DNA from: Actinomycetota bacterium | GTDB taxonomy: Bacteria; Actinomycetota; Acidimicrobiia; Acidimicrobiales; Ilumatobacteraceae | Assembly (NCBI GenBank): GCA_010024485.1 | Contig: RGGX01000044.1 | Location: forward strand, 1-8,857 | Length of the DNA: 8,857 bases | Direction: 5' to 3' | Shown: one piece after another, positions 1 through 6,499 of the stretch | Numbering within the stretch: the first letter of the stretch is position 1 | Layout: every line of letters starts with the position of its first letter | The notes under the pieces: generated by a model | Told to the model about the DNA's origin: nothing | What the model saw: only the letters and a program-made list of their open reading frames with translations | The model's database searches: none | Program-made: the position numbers and the translations under genes

Positions 1-537
1 CATCGTGTAGAGGAAGAACTTGAGCGATGCGTACTGGCGGTCGTCGCCACCCCACACGCCGATCATGAAGTACATCGGCAGGAGCACGACCTCGAAGAAG
101 ACGAAGAACAGGATCAGGTCCTGGGCGATGAACGAGCCCGCCATGCCGACCTGGAGGCCCAGCATGAGCATGATGAACGACTTCGCGTTCCCGGCGTCGG
201 GCATGTTGTCCCAGGTGTAGATCATCACCAGCAGGGTCACGACCATCGACAGGACGTAGAGCGGCAGGCTGATGCCATCGAGGCCGATCGTGTAGTTCGC
301 CCGGATGACGGTGATCCACTCGCTGTCGACGAAGAACTGCAGCTTCTCGCTCTGGTCGAAGTCGAAGCGCAGCATCGTCCAGATGCCGACGACCAGCGTC
401 GCCGCCGAGGTGACGATGCCGATCTGCTTGTGTGAGCGCTCGTCCGAGGCCGGGACGAACATCATCAACGCGACGCCGACGAGCGGGAGGAACGTCCCGA
501 CCGTCAGGAGCCAGTTGTCGTTCGTGAGTGTCTGCAT
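1..537 (-). CDS. nuoM: NADH-quinone oxidoreductase subunit M (NuoM), N-terminal 179 residues, cut by window edge
   Basis: This is the N-terminal third of NuoM, an antiporter-like proton-pumping subunit of the complex I membrane arm. The frame is open from ATG at 537 to base 1 without a stop. Hydrophobic helices lie at about residues 9-29, 41-55, 90-107 and 121-160. The motif FFEVVLLPMYFMIG (from about residue 147) matches the family signature, and Glu149 is the equivalent of the conserved proton-pathway glutamate (E. coli NuoM E144). The loop NYTIGLDGISLPLYVL is also typical. The ATG is supported by GAAGGG at 552-547, nine bases upstream. The gene follows nuoL after a 22-nt gap. The remaining two thirds, and presumably nuoN, lie outside the window. 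Identification is firm from motif and position. Confidence 0.95.
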   Translation of the reverse strand, partial: MQTLTNDNWLLTVGTFLPLVGVALMMFVPASDERSHKQIGIVTSAATLVVGIWTMLRFDFDQSEKLQFFVDSEWITVIRANYTIGLDGISLPLYVLSMVVTLLVMIYTWDNMPDAGNAKSFIMLMLGLQVGMAGSFIAQDLILFFVFFEVVLLPMYFMIGVWGGDDRQYASLKFFLYTM

Positions 538-546
538 GATCGAAGA

Positions 547-552
547 CCCTTC
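547..552 (-). promoter_or_regulatory. Ribosome binding site of nuoM
   Basis: GAAGGG on the minus strand lies nine bases upstream of the nuoM ATG at 537, within the 22-nt nuoL-nuoM gap. This is the longest gap inside the operon, and nuoM has its own well-spaced site. Confidence 0.6.
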
Positions 553-559
553 GGTTGCC

Positions 560-2971
560 TTAGATGTTGAGGAGGATGAGGAGGATCGCGCCGACGGTCG
601 CCGCGCCGAACAGGAGGGCGCCGTACTGGTTGACGCGGCCGGACTGGATCGGTTGGAGGGCGTGTCCCGACTCGCTCGCGACCACGCCGGAGGCCTTCAC
701 CGCCCCGTCGACCACTCGCTGGTCGACGTTTCGGTACACCCAGTCGCCGGCGGTGCGGCCCGAGCGTCCGACGCCGTTCACGACCCCGTCGAGGATGTTC
801 TGGTTGACCCAGTAGGCGGCACGCGAGATCGGATGCGCCACCGCGCGCACGATGACGCGCTCGTAGAGGTCGTCGAGGAAGTACTTGCGGACCAGCAGGG
901 TGTGGATCCAGCGCGCCGGCGCGAACCTCGAGGTCAGACCGGCCAACGGGTTTCGTCGGCCGCCGAACACGCCGAGGGAGAGCCAGGTGCTGATCCCGAT
1001 CCCGAGGGCGACCAGCAGGATCGAGGGGGCCGCCTTGCCCCAGGAGAACTTGGCGTGGTTCAACTTCGGCGCGTAGCAGACCGTGCCCGGCGCCGGGTCG
1101 GTGTAGCCACAGCCCTCGGAGTAGCCCTCCTCGGCTCGGGGCAGGGCCGCGAGGCCGAGCGCCTCGGAGTGGCCCTCGTCACCGGCATAGCTCTCCAACT
1201 CGACCGCGACTCCGCGGGGCTCGACCCAGTCGGTGAAGTAGTGCGTCCCGACCGCCGGAGCATTCAGGTAGCCGGATCCGATCGCCAGGACGGCGAGGAT
1301 GACCAGCGGTGCGGTGATCCGCCAGGGCGACTCGTGGGGGCCGGCGTGCGCCCCGTGATGATCGTCGTGGCCGTGGTCGTCGGCATGGGCGTCGTGACCG
1401 TGGTCGTCGGCGTGGTCATCAGCGTGCGCGTCGCCGTGCTCATCGTGATGCTCCCCGGCCGCCGCCCCTCGGGCGGTGCCGAAGAACGTCAGGTAGGTGG
1501 CGCGGGTCATGTACGCGGCCGTCATCGCGGCCCCGATCAGGCCGACGTAATAGAAGAAGTTGTATCCGTTGTTGTGGGCGTTGTCGATGATCTCGTCCTT
1601 CGAGAAGAAGCCCGAGAAGAACGGGACACCGCACAGGGCCGCGGTGGAGACCATCCAGGTGCCGGCGGTGATCGGCATCTTCCGCCACAACCCACCCATG
1701 TCCTTCTTCATGTCGAAGGAGTGGTGAGAGCCCGAGTGACTGATCGACCCGGCCGCGAGGAACAGGCAGCACTTGAAGAAGGCGTGGGTGAAGATGTGGA
1801 AGACGGCCGGCAGCCAGGCGCCGACCCCGAGGCCGAGCATCATGTAGCCGAGCTGGGACACCGTCGAGTAGGCCAGCACCTTCTTGATGTCGTTCTGCAC
1901 GAAGGCCAGCGCGGCGGCGATGACGATCGTGATCGCCCCGATGACGGCGATCAGGTTGACGTTGGTGCCGCCGATGTCGAAGCCGGTGTAGAAGACCGGA
2001 TAGAGCCTCGCCACCAGGAACACACCGGCGACGACCATCGTCGACGAGTGCAGGAGCGAGGACACCGGGGTCGGGCCCGCCATGGCGTCGGGGAGCCAGG
2101 TGTGGAGGGGGAACTGACCCGACTTGCCGATGCAGGCGATGAACAGTGCCACAGCGCCCCAGAACAACACGCTGCTCGAGGCCTCCCCCGACATCGCCCA
2201 GCCGGAGATCGCCTGGATGGAGAAACCGTTCGAGCCGTTCTCGACCGCCCACTGGTTGGCCCCGAAGAAGATGACCGCCGTACCGACGAGCAGGCCCATG
2301 TCGCCGACCCGGACGGTGAAGAACGCCTTGAGCGCGGCCCGCGAGTTGGCCGCCTCCTCCCACCAGTGACCGATCAGCATGAACGAGCAGAGACCCATGA
2401 TCTCCCAGCCGAGGATCAACTGGATCATGTTCTCGGCGAGGACCATCACCAACATGCCCGCCGAGAACAGGGTGAGAGCGGCGAAGAAGTGCGTGTAGCG
2501 GCGGTCGCCGGCGACGTACTCGGTGGAGAAGATCTGCACCAGCAACGAGATGAACGCGACCAACAGCAGCAGCATGACGGCGAGCCCGTCGATGTGCTGG
2601 CCGAGGCCGAACTCGAGCCCGCCGGACTGCCACCAGGTCCAAGATCGGATCACCGGCTCGACGTAGGCCTCGCCGCCCTTTCCGCCCTCGCTCGCGGCGG
2701 GGAACACACTGCGGGCGAAGCCGAAGACGCCGCCGAGGGCGTGCTCACCGGAGGACCCGTCGGCCGAGCCGACCCGCTGGATCCACTGGACGGTCGTGCC
2801 GATCGCGATGACGAGCGACAGGGCCATCGAGGCAATACCCACCTCGCTGCCCCCCTTGGGCAGTCGACGACCGAAGCCGATGATGACCGCGAAGCCGATC
2901 GCCGGGATCAACGGGATCAGGAAGGCGTTCTCGAGGAACCATCCCGAGGAGAGCGACGCAGCCAGCATCAT
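560..2971 (-). CDS. nuoL: NADH-quinone oxidoreductase subunit L (NuoL), long form with His-rich loop
   Basis: NuoL is the distal antiporter-like proton pump of complex I, with the lateral helix HL near its C-terminus. The 803-residue protein keeps the key residues: Glu190 (LGWEIMG), Lys283 (IGKSGQFPLHTWLPDAM), His308 (SSLLHSS), Lys363/Lys364 (DIKKVLAYSTVSQLGYM) and Lys458 (FFSGFFSKDEII). It is much longer than E. coli NuoL (about 613 residues). The extra length comes from a loop at about 66-110, a His/Asp-rich loop at 507-546, an extra segment at about 571-648 with Cys621 and Cys632, and an extended C-terminal region. YFLDDLYE (697-704) begins the HL region and the last membrane helix ends at LLNI. 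ATG at 2971 is followed at once by a second ATG at 2968; GGAG at 2983-2980 sits eight bases upstream. The start overlaps the nuoK stop (ATGA). Confidence 0.97.
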   Translation of the reverse strand: MMLAASLSSGWFLENAFLIPLIPAIGFAVIIGFGRRLPKGGSEVGIASMALSLVIAIGTTVQWIQRVGSADGSSGEHALGGVFGFARSVFPAASEGGKGGEAYVEPVIRSWTWWQSGGLEFGLGQHIDGLAVMLLLLVAFISLLVQIFSTEYVAGDRRYTHFFAALTLFSAGMLVMVLAENMIQLILGWEIMGLCSFMLIGHWWEEAANSRAALKAFFTVRVGDMGLLVGTAVIFFGANQWAVENGSNGFSIQAISGWAMSGEASSSVLFWGAVALFIACIGKSGQFPLHTWLPDAMAGPTPVSSLLHSSTMVVAGVFLVARLYPVFYTGFDIGGTNVNLIAVIGAITIVIAAALAFVQNDIKKVLAYSTVSQLGYMMLGLGVGAWLPAVFHIFTHAFFKCCLFLAAGSISHSGSHHSFDMKKDMGGLWRKMPITAGTWMVSTAALCGVPFFSGFFSKDEIIDNAHNNGYNFFYYVGLIGAAMTAAYMTRATYLTFFGTARGAAAGEHHDEHGDAHADDHADDHGHDAHADDHGHDDHHGAHAGPHESPWRITAPLVILAVLAIGSGYLNAPAVGTHYFTDWVEPRGVAVELESYAGDEGHSEALGLAALPRAEEGYSEGCGYTDPAPGTVCYAPKLNHAKFSWGKAAPSILLVALGIGISTWLSLGVFGGRRNPLAGLTSRFAPARWIHTLLVRKYFLDDLYERVIVRAVAHPISRAAYWVNQNILDGVVNGVGRSGRTAGDWVYRNVDQRVVDGAVKASGVVASESGHALQPIQSGRVNQYGALLFGAATVGAILLILLNI
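1363..1416 (-). repeat. 27-bp tandem duplication inside nuoL (His/Asp-rich loop)
   Basis: Two adjacent 27-bp units, 1363-1389 and 1390-1416, agree at 24 of 27 positions. They encode the repeated peptide core ADDHGHD in the His-rich loop of NuoL. The unit is in frame (nine codons), so copy-number change would lengthen or shorten the loop without breaking the gene. The flanking codons are also GAC/CAC-rich, which suggests growth of the loop by slippage. Confidence 0.8.
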
Positions 2972-3267
2972 CCGCGCATCTCCGAGAGCTCATCAAGGGC
3001 GATCGAGCGACGGTTGCGGTAGATCATCAGGACCATCGCGAGACCGACACCGACCTCCGCCGCGGCGACCGCGATGACGTAGAGGGCGAAGACGTGACCC
3101 TCGGCGGAGTCGTTCATGAGCGCGAAGGCGATGAGGTTGATGTTGACCGCGTTCAGGATCAACTCGATGGACATGAGGACCATCACGGCGTTACGCCGCG
3201 CGATCACGCCGAAGACGCCGATCGAGAACAGCACGGCGCCGAGCAGGAGGAAGTTCGCCGCGTACAC
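2968..3267 (-). CDS. nuoK: NADH-quinone oxidoreductase subunit K (NuoK)
   Basis: NuoK is a small three-helix membrane subunit between NuoJ and the antiporter-like subunits, and carries two buried glutamates of the proton path. The 99-residue protein matches the usual length of about 100. Glu35 (LMSIELILNAVNINLIAF) and Glu71 (AVAAAEVGVGLAMVL) match E. coli E36 and E72. Helices lie at about 4-22, 27-50 and 58-83. The start is GTG at 3267, giving the typical opening (M)YAANFLLLGA; GGAAGGA at 3283-3277 lies nine bases upstream. An in-frame extension far upstream exists but runs through nuoJ in another frame and is not credible. The gap from the nuoJ stop is 5 nt, and the stop overlaps the nuoL ATG. 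Confidence 0.96.
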   Translation of the reverse strand: MYAANFLLLGAVLFSIGVFGVIARRNAVMVLMSIELILNAVNINLIAFALMNDSAEGHVFALYVIAVAAAEVGVGLAMVLMIYRNRRSIALDELSEMRG

Positions 3268-3272
3268 CGATC

Positions 3273-3794
3273 TCAGTCCTTCCGGGCCAGAACGATGGCG
3301 CCGATGGCGGCCGCGAGCAGGACGAACGAGAGCGCGAGGAAGGGCACGAGACCCTCGCGCAGGAACACATCGCTGATGGCGGTGGTCGCCATCGGGGCAG
3401 CGGGCTCCTCGATGACCGAGGAGCCGAACTCGTCGATGACGGCCCAGACCATGACCGCCAGCAACAGCCCGGCCACCGGGATACCGACGCCCCAACCGCG
3501 GTTGTTGAGGTCGGTCTCGGCGCCGATCGTGGCGCGCGTCAGCATGATGCCGAACAGGAACAGCACCATGACGGCGCCGATGTAGACCATCACCTGGGAG
3601 ACCGCGACGAACTCGGCGGCGGCGAGGATGTACTGGGCCGCAACTCCACCGAGCACGACCACGAGCCACAGCGCGGCGTGGACCACGTTTCGCGTGGACA
3701 CCACCCGGAGCGCCCCGTAGACCATGAGCGCGGCGATGATGTAGAAGCCGACGTTCTGGGCGACGTTCACCTCGGCGGCGAGCAGGGCGCTCAC
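3273..3794 (-). CDS. nuoJ: NADH-quinone oxidoreductase subunit J (NuoJ)
   Basis: NuoJ is a five-helix membrane subunit of complex I linking the quinone module to the antiporter-like pumps. The 173-residue protein is of usual length. The diagnostic third helix is at about 60-84 (EFVAVSQVMVYIGAVMVLFL), with Tyr71 in the conserved VYIGAVMVLF segment associated with the pi-bulge region. Other helices lie at about 14-31, 36-57, 103-121 and 147-170. The segment NVVHAALWLVVVLGGVAAQY is also characteristic. The start is GTG at 3794, overlapping the nuoI TGA as GTGA, with GGAG eight bases upstream. No later start keeps the first helix. Nothing looks broken. Confidence 0.95.
   Translation of the reverse strand: MSALLAAEVNVAQNVGFYIIAALMVYGALRVVSTRNVVHAALWLVVVLGGVAAQYILAAAEFVAVSQVMVYIGAVMVLFLFGIMLTRATIGAETDLNNRGWGVGIPVAGLLLAVMVWAVIDEFGSSVIEEPAAPMATTAISDVFLREGLVPFLALSFVLLAAAIGAIVLARKD
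3277..3283 (-). promoter_or_regulatory. Ribosome binding site fixing the nuoK GTG start
   Basis: GGAAGGA on the minus strand lies nine bases upstream of the GTG at 3267, inside the last codons of nuoJ. It selects this GTG over upstream in-frame codons that would give a non-family N-terminus. Confidence 0.65.
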
Positions 3795-4276
3795 TTCTTC
3801 TTCTCCGCTCCGGCCTCGAGGTCAGGGGCCTCCGGAACCGTCTCCATCCACTCCCCGAGCTTGGTCTTGTCATGGAGGAGGTCGGCGATGCGCGGCTCGG
3901 AGTACTCGTACTCCGGGCTCCAGAAGAGCGCGTCGAAGGGGCAGACCTCGACGCAGATGCCGCAGTACATGCACAGGGCGTAGTCGATGTCGAACCGGTC
4001 GAGGTGGTTCACCTGACGGGGCTTGCCACCGGCGCGGCGCGGCGGGGCCAGCTGCTTGTGGGCCTCGATGTAGATGCACCAGTCGGGGCAGGAGCGGGCG
4101 CAGAGCATGCACGCCGTGCAGTTGTCCTCGCGGAGGGCGATCACACCGCGGGCCCGAACCGGGGGGCTCTCCTTGGCGTGCGGGTACTGGACGGTGTTCG
4201 CCCCGTCCTTGACCGTGCGGACCAGGGTCCCCATGGTCACTCCGAGACCCTTGACGAGACCGGGAAGCTTCGGCAT
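3791..4276 (-). CDS. nuoI: NADH-quinone oxidoreductase subunit I (NuoI), 2x[4Fe-4S] ferredoxin-like
   Basis: NuoI carries the two [4Fe-4S] clusters (N6a and N6b) that pass electrons to cluster N2 in NuoB. In this 161-residue protein the two motifs are complete: Cys53, Cys56, Cys59 and Cys63 (CTACMLCARSCP), and Cys102, Cys105, Cys108 and Cys112 (CMYCGICVEVCP). An additional Cys67 in CPDWCIYI is not a standard ligand; I recall the same CPDWCIY wording from EFG-less actinobacterial NuoI proteins. The segment CPFDALFWSPEYEYSE following the second motif is typical. The tail is charged and ends in KKK. ATG at 4276 overlaps the nuoH TGA (ATGA), with GGTGG and GAAGG 7-10 bases upstream. An in-frame upstream extension to about 4756 is a shadow of nuoH and was not used. 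Confidence 0.97.
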   Translation of the reverse strand: MPKLPGLVKGLGVTMGTLVRTVKDGANTVQYPHAKESPPVRARGVIALREDNCTACMLCARSCPDWCIYIEAHKQLAPPRRAGGKPRQVNHLDRFDIDYALCMYCGICVEVCPFDALFWSPEYEYSEPRIADLLHDKTKLGEWMETVPEAPDLEAGAEKKK

Positions 4277-5331
4277 CAGACGACCACCTTCACGATCGCG
4301 GTCACCGCGATGTTGGCGAGGGACAGCGGGATGAGGGCCTTCCAGGCGAAACGCTGGAGTTGGTCCTCGCGGAAGCGCGGGTACGAGAAGCGGACCCACA
4401 TGATGATGCCGGTGAGCACCATCATCTTGGTGAACATGATCAGCGGGCCGGCGATGTTCATCCAGTTGTCGACCTGATCGATCGACTCCCAGCCGAACCA
4501 GGAGAACGGGATACCCCAGCCGCCGAGGAAGAGCACCGAGGCGATGAGGGCGAAGACGCCGGCGGTCGCGAACTCGCCGATGAAGAACATCAGGAAGCGG
4601 AATCCGGAGTACTCGGTCATGTACCCCGACACCAGCTCGGACTCGGCGATCGGCATGTCGAAGGGCGCCTGCGTCAGTTCGGCCTGCACGGCGATCATGA
4701 AGATGAGGAAGCCGACGAACTGGGTGAGCACGAACGGGAAGCCGATCCCGGACCAACCGAAGATCTCCCCGGTGTTCTGGGCCATCACGATGTCCTGGAG
4801 GTTCATCGATCCGGCCTGGATGACCACGCCGACGACGGCGAGCACCATCGGTAGCTCATAGGCGATGAGCTGCCCCGCGGCGCGCAGTCCACCGAGCAGC
4901 GAGTACTTGTTCGCGCTCGACCAACCGGCGACGAGGATGCCGATCACCGAGACCGACCCGATCGCGAGGGCGTAGAACACACCGGCCGAGAAGTTCGTGA
5001 ACCAGGCGTCGGGGCCGAAGGGGATCACGACCACCAGCAGGAAGGTGGACACGAGAACGATGATCGGCGCGATCTTGTAGATGCGCGCATCGGCGTTCTC
5101 GGGGATGATGTCCTCCTTCTGCAGCCACTTGCCGACCTCGGCGAAGAGCTGCATCGAGCCGAAGGGGCCGGCCTCCATGGGGCCGAGACGGCTCTGCATG
5201 AACGACATCATCTTGAACAGGAACAGATAGACGATCGTGCCGGCGGGCAGCAGGACGGCCACGAGGCCACCGACCACGCGCAGGAGGGACTGTCCCCAGT
5301 AGGGGATCTCGACGGCGAACTGCTGGATCAA
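4276..5331 (-). CDS. nuoH: NADH-quinone oxidoreductase subunit H (NuoH)
   Basis: NuoH (ND1 homologue) anchors the quinone module to the membrane arm and forms much of the quinone chamber and E-channel. The 351-residue protein has the family segments in order: GPMEAGPFGSMQLFAEVGKW (50-69) with KEDIIPENAD after it, GWSSANKYSLLGGLRAAGQ (136-154), AYELPM (157-162), APFDMPIAESELVSGYMTEY (222-241) and the C-terminal FSYPRFREDQL (315-325). About eight membrane helices are visible. The oddity is Ile228: the usual wording is P-E-A-E-S-E-L, so a conserved glutamate is missing, while Glu230 and Glu232 remain. The chosen start is TTG at 5331, overlapping the nuoD TGA (TTGA), with GGGGA nine bases upstream. 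The longer reading from 5412 lies inside nuoD and its N-terminus is not NuoH-like. Confidence 0.95.
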   Translation of the reverse strand: MIQQFAVEIPYWGQSLLRVVGGLVAVLLPAGTIVYLFLFKMMSFMQSRLGPMEAGPFGSMQLFAEVGKWLQKEDIIPENADARIYKIAPIIVLVSTFLLVVVIPFGPDAWFTNFSAGVFYALAIGSVSVIGILVAGWSSANKYSLLGGLRAAGQLIAYELPMVLAVVGVVIQAGSMNLQDIVMAQNTGEIFGWSGIGFPFVLTQFVGFLIFMIAVQAELTQAPFDMPIAESELVSGYMTEYSGFRFLMFFIGEFATAGVFALIASVLFLGGWGIPFSWFGWESIDQVDNWMNIAGPLIMFTKMMVLTGIIMWVRFSYPRFREDQLQRFAWKALIPLSLANIAVTAIVKVVV

Positions 5332-6499
5332 CGGTCGATGTCCCCGAGGATGAAGTAGAGACTCGCGAGGATGGTGATGATGTCGGGGACGTAGACGCCC
5401 TTGAGCACCCACGGGGTGATCGAGATGTTGTTGAACGACGCCGAGCGGATCTTCACGCGGAACGGCCCGAGGTCACCCTTGGAGACCACGTAGTAGCCCA
5501 TCTCGCCGAGCGGGTTCTCGGTCGAGACCCAGGCCTCGCCCTCGGGGACCTTGATGATCCGCGGCACCTTGGCCATGACAGGCCCGGCCGGGATGGTGTC
5601 GAGCAGTTGATCGACGATCTTGGTCGACTCGCGCACCTCCTGAAGGCGCACCCAGCAACGGGCCCACGAGTCACCATCGGGATGGGTCCACACCTTGAAG
5701 TCGACCTTGTCCCAGGCCATCGGCAGCGACTGGTCGCGACGGAGGTCCCAGTCGACGCCCGAGGCCCGGAGGTTCGCACCGGAGAGGCCGTACTGGCGCG
5801 CGACATCGGCGGGGATGACCCCGATGCCCCGGGTTCGGCTCTGGAAGATCTCATTGCCGAAGAGGAGGTCCTCGATCTCATCGCAGAAGCCCCGGAGCTT
5901 CTTCATGACCTGACGGGTCTCGTCGATCCAGCCCTGGGGAAGGTCGTCCTTCAGACCGCCGATCCGGTCGAAGTTCGGGTGGAAACGGCCCCGGTGGCGC
6001 CCTCGATCAGGTTGAGGACGTACTCGCGGTCACGGAAGGCGAGGAACACCGGGGTGATGGCGCCCATCTGTACGCCGAGGTCACCGAGGAAGAGGCCCAC
6101 ATTGGCGATCCGCGACAACTCGAACAGAATCGTCCGGATGTGCTGGGCGCGCGGCGGCGCCTCGATCTCCATCAGCTTCTCGGCGGCGAGGATGAACGGC
6201 ACCTCGTTGGCGAAGCTGCCGAGCCAGTCGATCCGGTTGATGAGCGTGGTCACCTGCGGGAAGGTGCGCACCTCGGTGAGCTTCTCGTAGCCACGGTGCA
6301 TGTACCCGGCCGAGGGCTCGGCCCACACGACCTGCTCACCGTCGAGACGAGCGATGATGCGGAGGGTCCCGTGGGTGGCGGGGTGCTGCGGACCGATGTT
6401 GAGGGTCATGCCCTCGGTCTCGAGCTCGACGTTGAGCCGGGCATCGGCGGCCTGGGCGGCGATATAGGAGAGCTGCTGGCGCTCGGAGAGCATGGTCAT
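5328..6499 (-). CDS. nuoD: NADH-quinone oxidoreductase subunit D (NuoD), interrupted by a one-base frameshift
   Basis: NuoD (49-kDa/Nqo4 homologue) forms the quinone-reduction site with NuoB. The first frame (ATG 6499) encodes 170 correct residues, including NIGPQHPATHG with quinone-site His43, then runs into 12 wrong residues and a TGA at 5953-5951. From 5990 the reading frame offset by one base continues the family sequence (GRFHPNFDRIGGLKDDLPQG) through RASGVDWDLRR and GEMGYYVVSKGD to the classic C-terminus GDIDR. Restoring one base gives 390 residues, a normal length. No other damage is visible. Trp92 (IDWLGSF) replaces the usual quinone-binding Tyr. AGGAGG at 6515-6510 precedes ATG 6499, which overlaps the nuoC stop (ATGA). 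If the shift is real, the second part could restart only at an internal ATG such as 5906, giving no intact NuoD. Confidence 0.93.
5341..5345 (-). promoter_or_regulatory. Ribosome binding site supporting the nuoH TTG start
   Basis: GGGGA on the minus strand lies nine bases upstream of the TTG at 5331, within the last codons of nuoD. Together with the TTGA stop-start overlap it supports translation of nuoH coupled to nuoD termination. Confidence 0.5.
5987..5995 (-). other. Frameshift site in nuoD (GGGG run, one G short)
   Basis: On the coding strand codons 169-171 read ACC GGG GCC. The conserved continuation (Gly-Arg-Phe-His-Pro-Asn) needs ACC GGG GGC CGT, so the run at 5992-5989 has four G where five would keep frame. 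The site does not match a classic X-XXY-YYZ slippery heptamer. A sequencing or assembly deletion in the G run is the simplest explanation; a genuine mutation is the alternative. Confidence 0.88.

Noticed and set aside
1440..2642. 400-codon minus-strand frame overlapping nuoL
   Set aside because: It is an out-of-frame reading of nuoL, dominated by Arg, His and Gly, with no family motifs.
305..3022. 905-codon open frame on the plus strand opposite nuoL and nuoK
   Set aside because: It is rich in Arg, Gly, Asp and Glu with no recognisable domain, and mirrors the GC-biased codon positions of nuoL on the other strand, which has full family motifs. It is a high-GC shadow.
3872..4477. Plus-strand frame of about 200 codons opposite nuoI and nuoH
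   Set aside because: Low-complexity Val/Glu/Ala/Asp/Gly sequence opposite a confident iron-sulfur gene; no independent coding evidence.
5985..5996. Programmed -1 ribosomal frameshift in nuoD
   Set aside because: The sequence ACC GGG GCC is not a standard slippery heptamer, no obvious stimulatory hairpin was seen just downstream, and NuoD is not known to use frameshifting. A one-base indel is simpler.
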